NCBI RefSeq assembly: GCF_018614915.1
Contig: NZ_JAGGNU010000060.1
Location: 62,001-126,000 of the forward strand
Direction of reading: 5' to 3'
DNA from: Variovorax paradoxus
GTDB lineage: Bacteria > Pseudomonadota > Gammaproteobacteria > Burkholderiales > Burkholderiaceae_C
Length of the DNA stretch: 64,000 bases
Shown here: piece after piece, positions 7,613 through 16,100 of the stretch
How the letters are laid out: every line of letters begins with the position of its first letter
Numbering within the stretch: position 1 is the first letter of the stretch
Program-made: the position numbers and the translations under genes
The notes under the pieces: generated by a model
Databases searched by the model: none
Told to the model about the DNA's origin: nothing
What the model saw: only the letters and a program-made list of their open reading frames with translations

Positions 7613-8551
7613 TCAGCGGGGGGCCTGCCAGCCCTTGTAGTCCTTGATGTTGGCGCGCGTGATCAAGGTCGAGGGCAGCAGCGTCATCGGGTCGGCGGGC
7701 TTCTTGCCGTTCATGATGTCGTGGCCGATCTCGACCGCCTTCTGCGCGATCATGTACGGGTCCTGGCTGGCGGAGGCCTGTACTTGCGTGTCGCTCTTCA
7801 GCGCGGTCTCGATGTCGGGCGCGCCGTCGACCGAGGTGATGACGATGTTCTTGCGGTTGAGCTGCCGGGCCGCGAGGTCGCTGCCGATTGCCTGCGGATC
7901 GTTGATGGCGAACACCGCATCGACCTTCGGGAAGCGCGTCAGGTGGGTCTGCATCACGTTGAGGCCGCCCTCGCGCGAGCCCTTGGCGTCCTGGTCGTCG
8001 GACAGGATCTTGATGTCGGGGTTCTTCTTCAGCACCGTCTTGCAGCCGTTGACGCGGTCGACCACGGCCGAGACCTGCGGCCCGTTCTGGATGATCACGT
8101 TGCCCTTGCCGCCGAGCTTCTCGACGATGTATTGGCAGGCGATCTCGCCGGCCTGCACGTTGTTGGTCTGCACGGTCGCATCGGCGCCGTTGGCCGCCAC
8201 GTCCACGCCCACCACGACGATGCCGGCCTTCCTGGCCTTCTGCAGCGCGGGCTCGATCGCCTTGGCGTCGACCGCGTTGACCAGGATCATGTCGGCGCCC
8301 GAGGCGATGAAGCCGTCGATCTGCGAGAACTGCTTGTTGAGGTCGTAGTCGGCCGACAGCGCATTGACCTTGGCGTTCGGGCTGTACTGCTTGACCTTGG
8401 CCTCGGCACCCTTGGCGAGCGCGACGAAGAAGGGGTTGCCCATCGAGCCGAGCGTGATGCCGACGCTCTTGATCTGTTTCTGCTGGGCCTGTACTGCAGG
8501 GGCGGCCAGCATCGAGGCGATGACGGCCAGGGCGAACATGGATTTGCGCAT
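7613..8551 (-). CDS. Sugar ABC transporter substrate-binding protein (RbsB-like)
   Basis: A 312-residue periplasmic binding protein of the Peripla_BP_4/RbsB type. The start MRKSMFALAVIASMLAAPAVQA is a Sec signal peptide with a likely cut after AQA. The mature part shows VGITLGSMGNPFF, QIDGFIASGADMILVNAVD and VVVGVDVAANGADATVQTNN, the hinge and ligand-pocket segments of pentose/hexose binders. The start at 8551 is supported by AAGGAG eight bases upstream; a much longer open frame upstream is non-coding. It lies between permease and kinase genes of the same strand. Likely ligand: fructose, ribose or a related sugar. Confidence 0.9.
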   Translation of the reverse strand: MRKSMFALAVIASMLAAPAVQAQQKQIKSVGITLGSMGNPFFVALAKGAEAKVKQYSPNAKVNALSADYDLNKQFSQIDGFIASGADMILVNAVDAKAIEPALQKARKAGIVVVGVDVAANGADATVQTNNVQAGEIACQYIVEKLGGKGNVIIQNGPQVSAVVDRVNGCKTVLKKNPDIKILSDDQDAKGSREGGLNVMQTHLTRFPKVDAVFAINDPQAIGSDLAARQLNRKNIVITSVDGAPDIETALKSDTQVQASASQDPYMIAQKAVEIGHDIMNGKKPADPMTLLPSTLITRANIKDYKGWQAPR

Positions 8552-8631
8552 GGAAAAGTCTCCTTGGTTGCGGGGGTGGAAAGCATTTGCGGGGAACACC
8601 GCGGAACCGGCTTTGCCGGGCCGCTGGTGTT

Positions 8632-8685
8632 GCCCCCGGCGAGGGGGTGGGCGGCTACACGAAGTGAGCCAACCTGGGGGAGAGC
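8632..8685. repeat. Comamonadaceae-type intergenic repeat (CACTTCGTGTA motif with C5/G5 hairpin)
   Basis: The spacer between the permease and binding-protein genes reads, on the minus strand, CTCCCCCAGGTTGGCTCACT then TCGTGTAGCC and a CCCCC..GGGGG hairpin. The same landmarks (CCCCCACGCTTGTCACTTCG, TGTA, C-run and G-run) recur at 61241-61316. It looks like a dispersed intergenic repeat. A hairpin here could lower transcription or protect the mRNA between the two genes. Confidence 0.5.
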
Positions 8686-9699
8686 TCATGTCCTTGCGGA
8701 GTCTTTGCGGCGGTAGCGGTCCAGCGCCACAGCGCCGATGATCACCAGGCCCTTGACGATGTACTGCCAGATGTCCGAGACGCCCATCAGGATCAGGCCG
8801 TTGGTCAGCACCGCGATGATCAGCGCGCCGATCAGCGTGCCGAGGATGGAGCCGGTGCCGCCGACGAAGCTGGTGCCGCCGAGGATCACCGCCGCGATCG
8901 CGTCGAGCTCGTACGAGGCGCCGAGCTGCAGGCCGTTGGCCGCGTAGAGCCGGGCCGAGGCCATGACCCCGCCCAGCCCCGAGAGCAGGCCCGAGGCGCA
9001 GTAGACGAAGAGCAGCACCGCCCAGACCTTGATGCCCGCCAGCCGCGCGGCTTCCGGATTGCCGCCGACCGAATAGATGTTGAGCCCCAGCACGGTGCGG
9101 CGCAGGATGAACCACGACAGCGCCACCACCGCGAAGGCGATGATCACCAGCCAGGGCACGCCCAGCACCTCGCCGTTGCCGATGAAGGCGAAGGGCAGCT
9201 GCGGGTTGAACACGGTGGTGTCGCTGCCGAGCAGCCGCGCGATGCCGCGCACCGCGGTCAGCGAGCCCAGGGTCACGATGAAGGGCGGCAGCTTGAGGAA
9301 GGCGATCAGCACGCCGTTGACGAGCCCGAACAGCAGCCCGCAGCCGAGCCCGGCCGCGATGCCGAGCATGCCCAGGCCCGGCACGGTCGACACCAGCATC
9401 GCGGAGACGGCCGAGGCCGCGAGGATCGAGCCCACCGACAGGTCGATGCCGGCGGTGAGGATGACGAAGGTCATGCCGGCCGCCAGCACGATGTTGATCG
9501 AGGCCTGCTGCGTCATGATCGACAGGTTCTGCAGGCTGAAGAAGTTGTCGCTCGCAAAGCTGAAGCCGACGCACAGGAGCACCAGCACCGGCAGCATGCC
9601 GAGCGCGCGCATGATCTCGCGGCCGGTGGCGCCGCGCAGCGCGACGGGCAGCGCGGGGTTGTCCGGCGTGGCGAAAGCGGGGGATGTCTGCTTGTTCAT
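8686..9699 (-). CDS. Sugar ABC transporter permease (RbsC-like)
   Basis: A 337-residue inner-membrane permease of the BPD_transp_2 family with about ten hydrophobic segments. Family landmarks include IMTQQASINIVLAAGMTFVILTAGIDLSVGS and the EAA-like loop YSVGGNPEAARLAGIKV; GGTSFVGGTGSILGTLIGA lies near the C-terminus. The start MNKQTSPAF at 9699 has AGGAGA seven bases upstream; the frame is open further up but overlaps nothing useful. It follows the ATPase by 22 bases and precedes the binding protein by 134 bases that hold a repeat. It forms the channel of the sugar importer. Confidence 0.9.
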   Translation of the reverse strand: MNKQTSPAFATPDNPALPVALRGATGREIMRALGMLPVLVLLCVGFSFASDNFFSLQNLSIMTQQASINIVLAAGMTFVILTAGIDLSVGSILAASAVSAMLVSTVPGLGMLGIAAGLGCGLLFGLVNGVLIAFLKLPPFIVTLGSLTAVRGIARLLGSDTTVFNPQLPFAFIGNGEVLGVPWLVIIAFAVVALSWFILRRTVLGLNIYSVGGNPEAARLAGIKVWAVLLFVYCASGLLSGLGGVMASARLYAANGLQLGASYELDAIAAVILGGTSFVGGTGSILGTLIGALIIAVLTNGLILMGVSDIWQYIVKGLVIIGAVALDRYRRKDSART

Positions 9700-9721
9700 G
9701 GATGTCTCCTGGTGTGCCGTC

Positions 9722-11269
9722 TCAATGCAGCACGGGGGCATGGATGGCGGCCGCGCCGGTGGCCAGCGCGACGATGTTTTCCTGGGTGATCGGCAGGTCG
9801 CTGCCGCCGCCGACTTCGCCGACCAGATGGCCTTCGCGCATCACGATCACGCGGTCGCAGATGCCGACCACCTCGGCCAGTTCGCTCGAGATCACCAGCA
9901 CCGCGACGCCGCGCCGCGCGAGCTCGTCGATCAGACGGTAGATCTCGCTCTTGGCGCCGATGTCGACGCCGCGCGTCGGCTCGTCGAGGATCAGCACCTT
10001 GGGCGCGAGTTCGAGCAGGCGCGCCAGCAGCACCTTCTGCTGGTTGCCGCCCGAGAGCGAGCCCACGTTGATCCGCGGCGAAGCGACGCGGATCGACAGC
10101 TGCGCGATCGCGTCGCGCGCGCGCTGCGCCGCGCGCTTGCCGTCCATCACGCCGCCTGCGTTCGCGTCGCGCGGGCAGACCATCACGTTGATGTTGTCGC
10201 GCACCGAGAGGTCGAGGAACAGGCCCTGGCCCTTGCGGTCCTCGGTCAGGTAGAGGATGCCGGAGCGGATCGCGTCGATGGGCTTGTCGATCTTCAGCCG
10301 GGCGCCACTGCCGTTCAGCGACACCTCGCCGCCGGTGCGCGGGTCGGCGCCGAAGATCAGGCGCGCCAGCTCGGTGCGGCCGGCGCCGACCAGCCCGGCC
10401 AGGCCGAGCACCTCGCCTGCATGCATCTCGAAGCTGCAGCCGTGCACGCGCCGGCCGTCGCCCAGGCCGCGCACCGTGAGCGCGCGCTCGCCGGTGTGGC
10501 GGCCGTGGTGCTCCTTGCGGTAGAAGCCCGAGAGATCGCGGCCCACCATCATCTTCACCAGCCGCTCGCGCGAGAGCTCGGCGCGCGTGAGCGTGCCCAC
10601 GTAGCTGCCGTCGCGCAGCACCGTGACCTCGTCGGCCAGCTCATCGATCTCGTCCATGCGGTGGCTGATGTAGAGGATGGCCAGGCCCTCGTCGCGCAGG
10701 CGCTTGATCAGCGCGAACAGGCGGTCGGTCTCGTGGGTGGACAGCGGCGTCGTCGGCTCGTCCATCACCAGGATGCGGCAGTCGAAATGCACCGCGCGCG
10801 CGATCTCCACCAGCTGGCGCTGCGCGATCGAGAGCTGGGCCACGCGCGTGGCCGGGCCGAAGTCGGCGCCCAGGCGCTGCAGCGTCGCCTCGCAGGCGGC
10901 GCTCATGCCGGCGCGGTCGACCAGCCCGCCGCGGCGCAGCGCCCGGCCCATGTAGATGTTCTCGGCCGCCGTGAGATTGGGCGCCAGGCTGAGCTCCTGG
11001 TAGATCACCGACACGCCCAGGTGCTTGGCCGCGAGCGGCCCGTCGATGTGGACCGGCTTGCCGTCGATCAGGATCTCGGCGCCGGGGTCGGGCATGTAGG
11101 CGCCCGACAGCACCTTCATCAAGGTCGACTTGCCGGCGCCGTTCTCTCCCATCAGCGCATGCACGTGGCCGGCACTGGCGCGCAGTTGCACGTCCTGCAG
11201 CGCCTTGACGCCGGGGAAGGTCTTGGAAATCTTGCGCAGTTCGAGCAGCGCAGGGGCGGTGTCAGACAT
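9722..11269 (-). CDS. Sugar ABC transporter ATPase, two nucleotide-binding domains (RbsA/XylG/FrcA-like)
   Basis: A 515-residue protein with two fused ABC domains, as in RbsA. The first has Walker A GENGAGKST near residue 40, signature LSIAQRQLVEIARA and Walker B ILVMDEPT. The second has the degenerate P-loop GLVGAGRTEL typical of this family, then SGGNQQKVLLARLL and VLILDEPTRGVDIGAK. The start MSDTAPALLELRK at 11269 overlaps the last eight bases of the ROK gene, so translation is coupled. It drives import through the downstream permease and binding protein. Confidence 0.93.
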   Translation of the reverse strand: MSDTAPALLELRKISKTFPGVKALQDVQLRASAGHVHALMGENGAGKSTLMKVLSGAYMPDPGAEILIDGKPVHIDGPLAAKHLGVSVIYQELSLAPNLTAAENIYMGRALRRGGLVDRAGMSAACEATLQRLGADFGPATRVAQLSIAQRQLVEIARAVHFDCRILVMDEPTTPLSTHETDRLFALIKRLRDEGLAILYISHRMDEIDELADEVTVLRDGSYVGTLTRAELSRERLVKMMVGRDLSGFYRKEHHGRHTGERALTVRGLGDGRRVHGCSFEMHAGEVLGLAGLVGAGRTELARLIFGADPRTGGEVSLNGSGARLKIDKPIDAIRSGILYLTEDRKGQGLFLDLSVRDNINVMVCPRDANAGGVMDGKRAAQRARDAIAQLSIRVASPRINVGSLSGGNQQKVLLARLLELAPKVLILDEPTRGVDIGAKSEIYRLIDELARRGVAVLVISSELAEVVGICDRVIVMREGHLVGEVGGGSDLPITQENIVALATGAAAIHAPVLH

Positions 11270-12506
11270 TCGCGGTCTCCTGGTGGCGGGGGCGTGAACG
11301 GCCGCGCAGCACGTCGGCGCGCGGCGAGAAGCTGAAGAACATCGGCAGGCTGGCGGCGCCGATCGCGCCGGCATCGGCGCGGAAACTGCCGCGCACGATG
11401 CGCGGCGTCTGGCGCGCCTCGGGAGCGATGGCGCGCAGGCCTTCGTCGAGACGCTTCATCAGTTGGTCGACGAGGCCGCTGTCGATGTCGCAGTCGATCA
11501 CCACCACCGGAAGGTCGAGCACGGCCAGCGCGGCCCGCGTCGAAGGCACCAGCGCATCGATGCAGTCGTCGAGCCATTCGCGCACTTCGGGGCGTCCGGA
11601 TTCGACGCAGGCTTCGAGCTCGGCATGGCCGCCGACCGCGATGCCGTGGTGGCGCAGGTGGCGCGACAGCGCGTTGAGCGAGGCGCGTGCGAGCAGGATG
11701 TCCCAGCGCCGGTCGGGCACCGGGGCCGAATCCAGGCGGCTGGGCTGCACCGGCATCAGGCCGAGGTCGGCTGCGTTGCCGCTGCTGCCGCGCAGGCTCT
11801 CGCCGCCGATCACTGCGCCCGCGCCGAGCGCCGCGCCGATGAAGACGTAGAGAAAGTCGTTCTCCTCGCGGCCGACGCCGAAGAACAGCTCCGCGATCGC
11901 GGCCGCGTTGCCGTCGTTCTCCTTGAAGACGGGCTGGCCGACGGCCTGCGCCAGCATTTCGCCGAAGTCCACCTCGTCCCAGATCCGGAAGTCGGCCTCG
12001 AGATCGAGTTCGCGCAGCCAGGCGCCGAGGTTGTAGGGCTGGGCGAGCCCGATGCCCATGAGACGCTGGCGCTGTGCCCGGTCGAGCGTGTCGATCATGC
12101 GGTGCACGTCCGCCTGCACCAGCGCCAGCGCGCGCTCGGGGTGGGGCAGCAGCAGGTCGTGCGCCGCGCGCGCCAGGATCCGGCCGCCGAGGTCGATCAT
12201 CACCGTCTCGATGCTGGTGCGGTCCAGCCGCACGCCGATGCCGTAGGCGCCTTCGGGATTGACGCGGTAGAGCCCGGCGGGCTGGCCGCGCTGGCCCTCC
12301 TGCCGGCGGCCCGCGGGCTCGATCAGCCGCGAATCCTCCAGCGACTGCACGATGCTGCCGACCGCCGTGTTCGTGAGCTGGGCCCAGCGCGCGAGGTCGG
12401 CCTTGGACGCTTCGCCGGCCCGGCGCAGCCGCTGCAGCAGCGTGCGCTCGTTGTAGAGGCGAAGGTTGACCGAGTTCGTGCCCCGACCGGGACCGGCTGA
12501 TGCCAC
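11262..12506 (-). CDS. ROK-family transcriptional regulator (NagC/XylR-like)
   Basis: A 414-residue repressor with an N-terminal winged helix (ERTLLQRLRRAGEASKADLARWAQLTNTAVGSIVQSL) and a C-terminal ROK sugar-kinase-like domain (VGVDL-type start at IGVRLDRTSIETVMIDLGG, ENDGNAAAIAELFFG). The CxCGxxGC zinc motif of kinase-active ROK proteins is not evident, as expected for a regulator. GTG start at 12506 with AGGAG six bases upstream. It is the first gene of the sugar-transport operon and probably senses the transported sugar. A good palindrome lies 15-35 bases upstream (12521-12541). Confidence 0.88.
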   Translation of the reverse strand: MASAGPGRGTNSVNLRLYNERTLLQRLRRAGEASKADLARWAQLTNTAVGSIVQSLEDSRLIEPAGRRQEGQRGQPAGLYRVNPEGAYGIGVRLDRTSIETVMIDLGGRILARAAHDLLLPHPERALALVQADVHRMIDTLDRAQRQRLMGIGLAQPYNLGAWLRELDLEADFRIWDEVDFGEMLAQAVGQPVFKENDGNAAAIAELFFGVGREENDFLYVFIGAALGAGAVIGGESLRGSSGNAADLGLMPVQPSRLDSAPVPDRRWDILLARASLNALSRHLRHHGIAVGGHAELEACVESGRPEVREWLDDCIDALVPSTRAALAVLDLPVVVIDCDIDSGLVDQLMKRLDEGLRAIAPEARQTPRIVRGSFRADAGAIGAASLPMFFSFSPRADVLRGRSRPRHQETANV

Positions 12507-12520
12507 GGAGTCTCCTATTA

Positions 12521-12541
12521 ATTAATTCAAGTTGAATAAAT
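12521..12541. promoter_or_regulatory. Putative ROK-regulator operator
   Basis: ATTCAA (12525-12530), a central G and TTGAAT (12532-12537) form a perfect palindrome; the outer bases continue it (ATT with AAT) with one mismatched pair, giving 21 bases in all. It is the only AT-rich stretch in the divergent region and sits directly before the GTG of the ROK gene. ROK-family operators are AT-rich palindromes of this size, so self-regulation of the sugar operon is likely. Confidence 0.55.
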
Positions 12542-12720
12542 GGTAGGAGTAGGCGTGGGCGGGACGCTTCCGGGTAAACCCCGGAAATTGCAAGAAAGTA
12601 TGGAAATCCGCTGTTTGGCAACTGGTGGGGCAGTGCCCGGTGCATCAAGGTATCGCCGCCGGTCAGCCGGCCGGCCGACCCGGGAGAAACCCCGATTCCG
12701 CGCGAATGCCGCACGTCGGT

Positions 12721-12784
12721 GATCGATGATCGATCGGTCAGTGGCTCCGCGCCATTGTCCGGCCCTGGGGCCCAGACCTACAGT
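12721..12784 (+). promoter_or_regulatory. Putative IclR-type operator and promoter of the MHS transporter
   Basis: The palindrome GATCGAT-G-ATCGATC (12721-12735) is followed by a candidate -35 TTGTCC (12755-12760), an 18-base spacer and -10 TACAGT (12779-12784). The 12-mer GATCGATGATCG also occurs, reversed, at 15034-15045 beside the iclR gene. The operator lies upstream of the -35 box, a position suiting activation. The rest of the 308-base gap between 12506 and 12815 holds only the ROK palindrome and no gene. Confidence 0.45.
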
Positions 12785-12814
12785 CCCTCTCCGCCCATCC
12801 AACGGAGACAACCC

Positions 12815-14224
12815 ATGAGCAATCCCCAGGAACATGAGCCCAAAGGCCGACACCAGTCGAAGAAGGCCGCCGCCAGCGGCTGGATCGGCTCGGCCCTCGA
12901 GTACTACGACTTCTTCATCTACGCCACCGCGGCGTCGCTGATCTTTCCGCAGATCTTCTTTCCCAAGGGCGACCCGAAGATCGCCATCGTCGCCTCGCTG
13001 GCGACCTACGGCGTCGGCTACGTGGCGCGGCCGATCGGCGCCTTCTTCCTGGGCCACTGGGGCGACACCCACGGCCGCAAGCAGGTGCTGATCCTGTGCA
13101 TGTTCCTGATGGGCTTCTCGACCATCGCCGTCGGCTTGCTGCCGACCTACGACCAGGTCGGCCTGCTGGCGCCGGTGCTGCTGGTGGTCTGCCGCCTGGT
13201 GCAGGGCTTCGCGGTCGCGGGCGAGATCTCGGGCGCGAGTTCGATGATCCTGGAGCACGCCCCCTTCGGACGGCGCGGCTTCTTCGCCAGCTTCACGCTG
13301 CAGGGCGTGCAGGCCGGCCAGATCCTGGCGGCCGCGGTGTTCCTGCCGCTCGCGCACTACATGCCCGAGCAGGCCTTCAACAGCTGGGGCTGGCGCATTC
13401 CCTTCCTGCTGAGCTTCATCGTCATCGTCGCCGGCTACATCATCCGCCGCGAGGTCGACGAGACGCCCGCCTTTGCCGAGGAAGGCCAGCGCAACGAGCG
13501 TCCGCGCTCGCCGGTCGTCGATGCCTTCAAGTACAGCTGGAAGGACATGCTGCGCGTCGTGCTGATGGCGCTGATGAACGTGATCCCCGTGGTCGCCACC
13601 ATCTTCGGCGCCGCCTACGCGGTGCAGGCCGCCTACGGCATCGGCTTCGCGAAGGACATCTACCTGTGGATCCCGGTGCTCGGCAACATCCTCGCGGTGG
13701 CTGTCATCCCCTACGTGGGCAATCTCTCGGACCGCATCGGGCGCAAGCCGCCGATCGTGGTCGGTGCGCTGGCCTCGGGGCTGCTGGCCTTCGGCTATCT
13801 CTACGCCATCAGCATCAGGAGCGTGCCGCTCGCGATCTGCATGTCGCTCTTGATGTGGGGCGTGGTCTACCAGGGCTACAACGCGGTGTTCCCGAGCTTC
13901 TACCCCGAGCTGTTCCCGACCCGCACCCGCGTCTCGGCGATGGCGATCTCGCAGAACATCGGCACCGCCATCACCGCCATGCTGCCGGCCCTGTTCGCCA
14001 CCGTGGCGCCTCCCGGCGCGGCCAACATCCCGCTGATCGTCGGCTCGCTGGCCTTCGGCATCACGGTCATCTCGGCGATGGCGGCACTGAGCGCCCGCGA
14101 GACCTTCCGCATCCACATGAACGATCTCGGCAATCCGGACGCCGTGCCGGTCCCCAAGCCGGAGTACGAGCGCATGCGCGAGCAGACGCTGGCGGATGGG
14201 CGGATGGCAAAGGCGGGCGTCTGA
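12815..14224 (+). CDS. MFS metabolite:H+ symporter (MHS family), probable shikimate/aromatic acid permease
   Basis: A 469-residue transporter of the MHS subgroup (ShiA, KgtP, ProP). Evidence: SGWIGSALEYYDFFIYATAASLIFPQIFF at the first membrane segment, the loop GHWGDTHGRKQVL, LVQGFAVAGEISGASSMILEHAP and a second GNLSDRIGRKPP loop. The start at 12815 has GGAG seven bases upstream. It stands at the head of a region with two shikimate-dehydrogenase-like enzymes and a dehydroshikimate dehydratase, so uptake of shikimate, dehydroshikimate or quinate is the best guess. Predicted control: the IclR protein encoded next to it on the other strand. Confidence 0.85.
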   Translation: MSNPQEHEPKGRHQSKKAAASGWIGSALEYYDFFIYATAASLIFPQIFFPKGDPKIAIVASLATYGVGYVARPIGAFFLGHWGDTHGRKQVLILCMFLMGFSTIAVGLLPTYDQVGLLAPVLLVVCRLVQGFAVAGEISGASSMILEHAPFGRRGFFASFTLQGVQAGQILAAAVFLPLAHYMPEQAFNSWGWRIPFLLSFIVIVAGYIIRREVDETPAFAEEGQRNERPRSPVVDAFKYSWKDMLRVVLMALMNVIPVVATIFGAAYAVQAAYGIGFAKDIYLWIPVLGNILAVAVIPYVGNLSDRIGRKPPIVVGALASGLLAFGYLYAISIRSVPLAICMSLLMWGVVYQGYNAVFPSFYPELFPTRTRVSAMAISQNIGTAITAMLPALFATVAPPGAANIPLIVGSLAFGITVISAMAALSARETFRIHMNDLGNPDAVPVPKPEYERMREQTLADGRMAKAGV

Positions 14225-14227
14225 ACT

Positions 14228-15010
14228 TCAGATGAGATTGCGCATCGCCTGCGCCGTTTCGCGCAGCACCGGGAGGACGCGGGCGACCGCGTCCTCGCTG
14301 CTTTCATGGCCCATCGGCATGGTGATGTTGAGCGCGGCCACCAGCTCGCCGTGCCGGTCCCGCAGCGGCACCGCGATGCCGCGCGAGTTGAGGTCCAGCT
14401 GCTGCTCCGACAGCGCCCAGCCCTGGGCCTGGATGCGCGCCAGCTCGAGCTTCATGCGCTCCTTGCTGGCGATGGTGTGCGAGGTGAAGACGGTGAGCTC
14501 GTGCGTGGCCAGCCAATGGCTGCGCTCCTCGTCGCTGCGCAGCGCGAGCATCAGCATGCCCGAGGCCGTGACCTGCGCCGGCACCCGCGCGCCGAGCACG
14601 TAGCCGGTGCTCATGCTGCGGTTGGGGCCGTTGCGCGCGATGTAGACCACCTCGTTGCCGTCCATCACGCTGAGGTACGCGATCTCGTGCGTGCCCGCCG
14701 CCACCCGCTGCAGGAAGGGCTGCACGATGCGCGGCAGCCGCGCCGATTCCAGGTAGGACTGGCCCAGGCGCAGCACGCGCGGCGTGAGCCAGAAGAGCTT
14801 GCCGTCGCCCGCCACGTAGCCCATGTGCTGCAGCGTGAGCAGGTAGCGCCGTGCCGCCGTGCGCGTCATGCCGGTGCGCTGGCCGGCCTCGCTGGCCGTC
14901 ATGCGCGGGTGGGCGTCGTCGAAGGCTTCGATGATCGATACGCCGCGCTCCAGGCCGGCGATCCAGTCGCGCTTGTCGAGTCCGGGTGGGGCAGGGGAGA
15001 TATCGTTCAT
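14228..15010 (-). CDS. IclR-family transcriptional regulator (PcaR/PobR-like)
   Basis: A 260-residue regulator with an N-terminal winged helix-turn-helix (ERGVSIIEAFDDAHPRMTASEAGQRTGMTRTAARRYLLTL) and a C-terminal effector domain (AYLSVMDGNEVVYIARN, ASGMLMLA, GIAVPLRDRHGELVAALNITMP). It is closest in style to PcaR/PcaU/PobR, which sense protocatechuate-pathway acids. The start is set at 15010; an in-frame ATG at 15040 lies inside a palindrome that also occurs before the MHS gene, so the shorter form is preferred. Convergent with the transporter (3 bases apart) and divergent from the catabolic operon, it probably controls both. Confidence 0.88.
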   Translation of the reverse strand: MNDISPAPPGLDKRDWIAGLERGVSIIEAFDDAHPRMTASEAGQRTGMTRTAARRYLLTLQHMGYVAGDGKLFWLTPRVLRLGQSYLESARLPRIVQPFLQRVAAGTHEIAYLSVMDGNEVVYIARNGPNRSMSTGYVLGARVPAQVTASGMLMLALRSDEERSHWLATHELTVFTSHTIASKERMKLELARIQAQGWALSEQQLDLNSRGIAVPLRDRHGELVAALNITMPMGHESSEDAVARVLPVLRETAQAMRNLI

Positions 15011-15033
15011 TTGGGACAAACCCTTGATTCGTT

Positions 15034-15046
15034 CGATCATCGATCG
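15034..15046. promoter_or_regulatory. Putative IclR operator
   Basis: CGATC-ATC-GATCG is a short palindrome 24 bases before the iclR start. Its first 12 bases are the reverse complement of GATCGATGATCG at 12721-12732, upstream of the MHS transporter. Recurrence at two promoters beside the same regulator suggests a binding site. Confidence 0.4.
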
Positions 15047-15084
15047 TCTGGGAACGATCAGCGCGCTATTCTCGTCCCTCCTGC

Positions 15085-15113
15085 TTGGGTCATGCAAGCC
15101 GCCGCCCTACATT
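15085..15113 (+). promoter_or_regulatory. Possible promoter of the shikimate catabolic operon
   Basis: TTGGGT (15085-15090), a 17-base spacer and TACATT (15108-15113) could form a weak sigma-70 promoter about 50 bases before the aroE-like ATG. The -35 box matches consensus at only three of six bases, which fits an activator-dependent promoter. Confidence 0.35.
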
Positions 15114-15171
15114 AGCGGCCGATCCCGGATATTTGCGCGATAGACGAACAACTCCGAGCGAGACGAACGAC

Positions 15172-16095
15172 ATGGCCCCCTTCATCGCAGGCAGCACCGA
15201 TCTCTACCTGATCCCCGGCGACCCGGTGACCAACGTGCGCCTGCCGCGCATGTTCAACGCCGTCTTCGAGCGCTTCGGCATCGACGCGGTGATGGCGCCG
15301 GTGCAGGTGTCGCGGCGCGACGCGGCGGTGTTCGTCAAGGCGGCCTTCCTCGGCCGCAACGTGCGCGGCATGGTGATCGCGCCGCCGCACAAGCCGCTCC
15401 TGGTCGACCTGCTCGACGGCTGCGGCCTGTTCGGGCGCGTGGCCGGCTCGGTCAACGTGGTGCGCCGCATCGCCAACGGCGAGCTCGAAGGCGACCTGTT
15501 CGACGGCGAGGGCCTGCTGGGCGCGCTGGACCACTACAACATCCCGTTTCGCGGCAAGCGCGTGCTGATCCTGGGCGCCGGCGTCAGCGCGGCCGCCATC
15601 GGCGTCGCGCTGGCCGAGGGCGGCACGGTGAACGGCGCCGAGCACATCGCGCTCCACGACACATCTGCCGGCAAGGCGGCCGGCGTCGCGGCCAAGCTCG
15701 ACGCCTTCTTCGACGCGACCGTCGTCGCGGTCGACAGCAGCGATCCCGCCGGCTACGACCTGGTGGTCAACGCGACGCCGCTGGGCCTCAAGGAGGGCGA
15801 TGCGCTGCCGGTCGACGTGGCGCGCATGGAAGCGCACGCGGCGCTGTTCGACATCCTGCTGCGCAACCAGCCCACGCCGCTGGTGCGGGCCGCCCGGGCA
15901 CGCGGCCTCAACGCGCAGGCCGGCTTCGAGATGCTGATCCAGCAGATGCCGCACTACTTCGATTTCTTCGGCCACAAGGAGGCGGCGCACGCGCTGCGCC
16001 AGGATGCGCGCTTCCTGCGCGAGCTGATCTATCCGGCCGCGATGGCTGCAGAGATCGACACCCCCATTCGGTATCACTCCGACAGCGTTGCTTGA
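15172..16095 (+). CDS. Shikimate/quinate dehydrogenase-like protein (AroE family), paralogue 1
   Basis: A 307-residue AroE-family protein. The substrate-binding lysine is K74 in MVIAPPHKPLL and the paired aspartate is probably D111 in GDLFDGEGL. The nucleotide-binding loop is GAGVSAAA near 135, followed by VVNATPLGL. The loop sequences differ clearly from biosynthetic AroE (NVTxPxK, GxNTD), so this is a catabolic or substrate-shifted paralogue that could oxidise shikimate or quinate. The start at 15172 excludes an upstream extension overlapping the promoter. It is first in the operon, five bases before the dehydratase ATG, which would use its product if that is 3-dehydroshikimate. Confidence 0.82.
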   Translation: MAPFIAGSTDLYLIPGDPVTNVRLPRMFNAVFERFGIDAVMAPVQVSRRDAAVFVKAAFLGRNVRGMVIAPPHKPLLVDLLDGCGLFGRVAGSVNVVRRIANGELEGDLFDGEGLLGALDHYNIPFRGKRVLILGAGVSAAAIGVALAEGGTVNGAEHIALHDTSAGKAAGVAAKLDAFFDATVVAVDSSDPAGYDLVVNATPLGLKEGDALPVDVARMEAHAALFDILLRNQPTPLVRAARARGLNAQAGFEMLIQQMPHYFDFFGHKEAAHALRQDARFLRELIYPAAMAAEIDTPIRYHSDSVA

Positions 16096-16100
16096 CCGTC

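Noticed and set aside
7613..9574. A 653-codon frame ending in the RbsB-like protein
   Set aside because: The upstream part overlaps the permease out of frame; a clear signal peptide and ribosome binding site start the protein at 8551.
9077..11335. A 752-codon plus-strand frame opposite the sugar transporter
   Set aside because: Low-complexity composition (H, R, A, Q) typical of antisense frames in GC-rich genes; the minus-strand RbsA- and RbsC-like genes are certain.
15010..15097. Longer IclR protein starting at 15097 or 15040
   Set aside because: The extra residues are not part of the family and the region contains a palindrome also present before the MHS gene.
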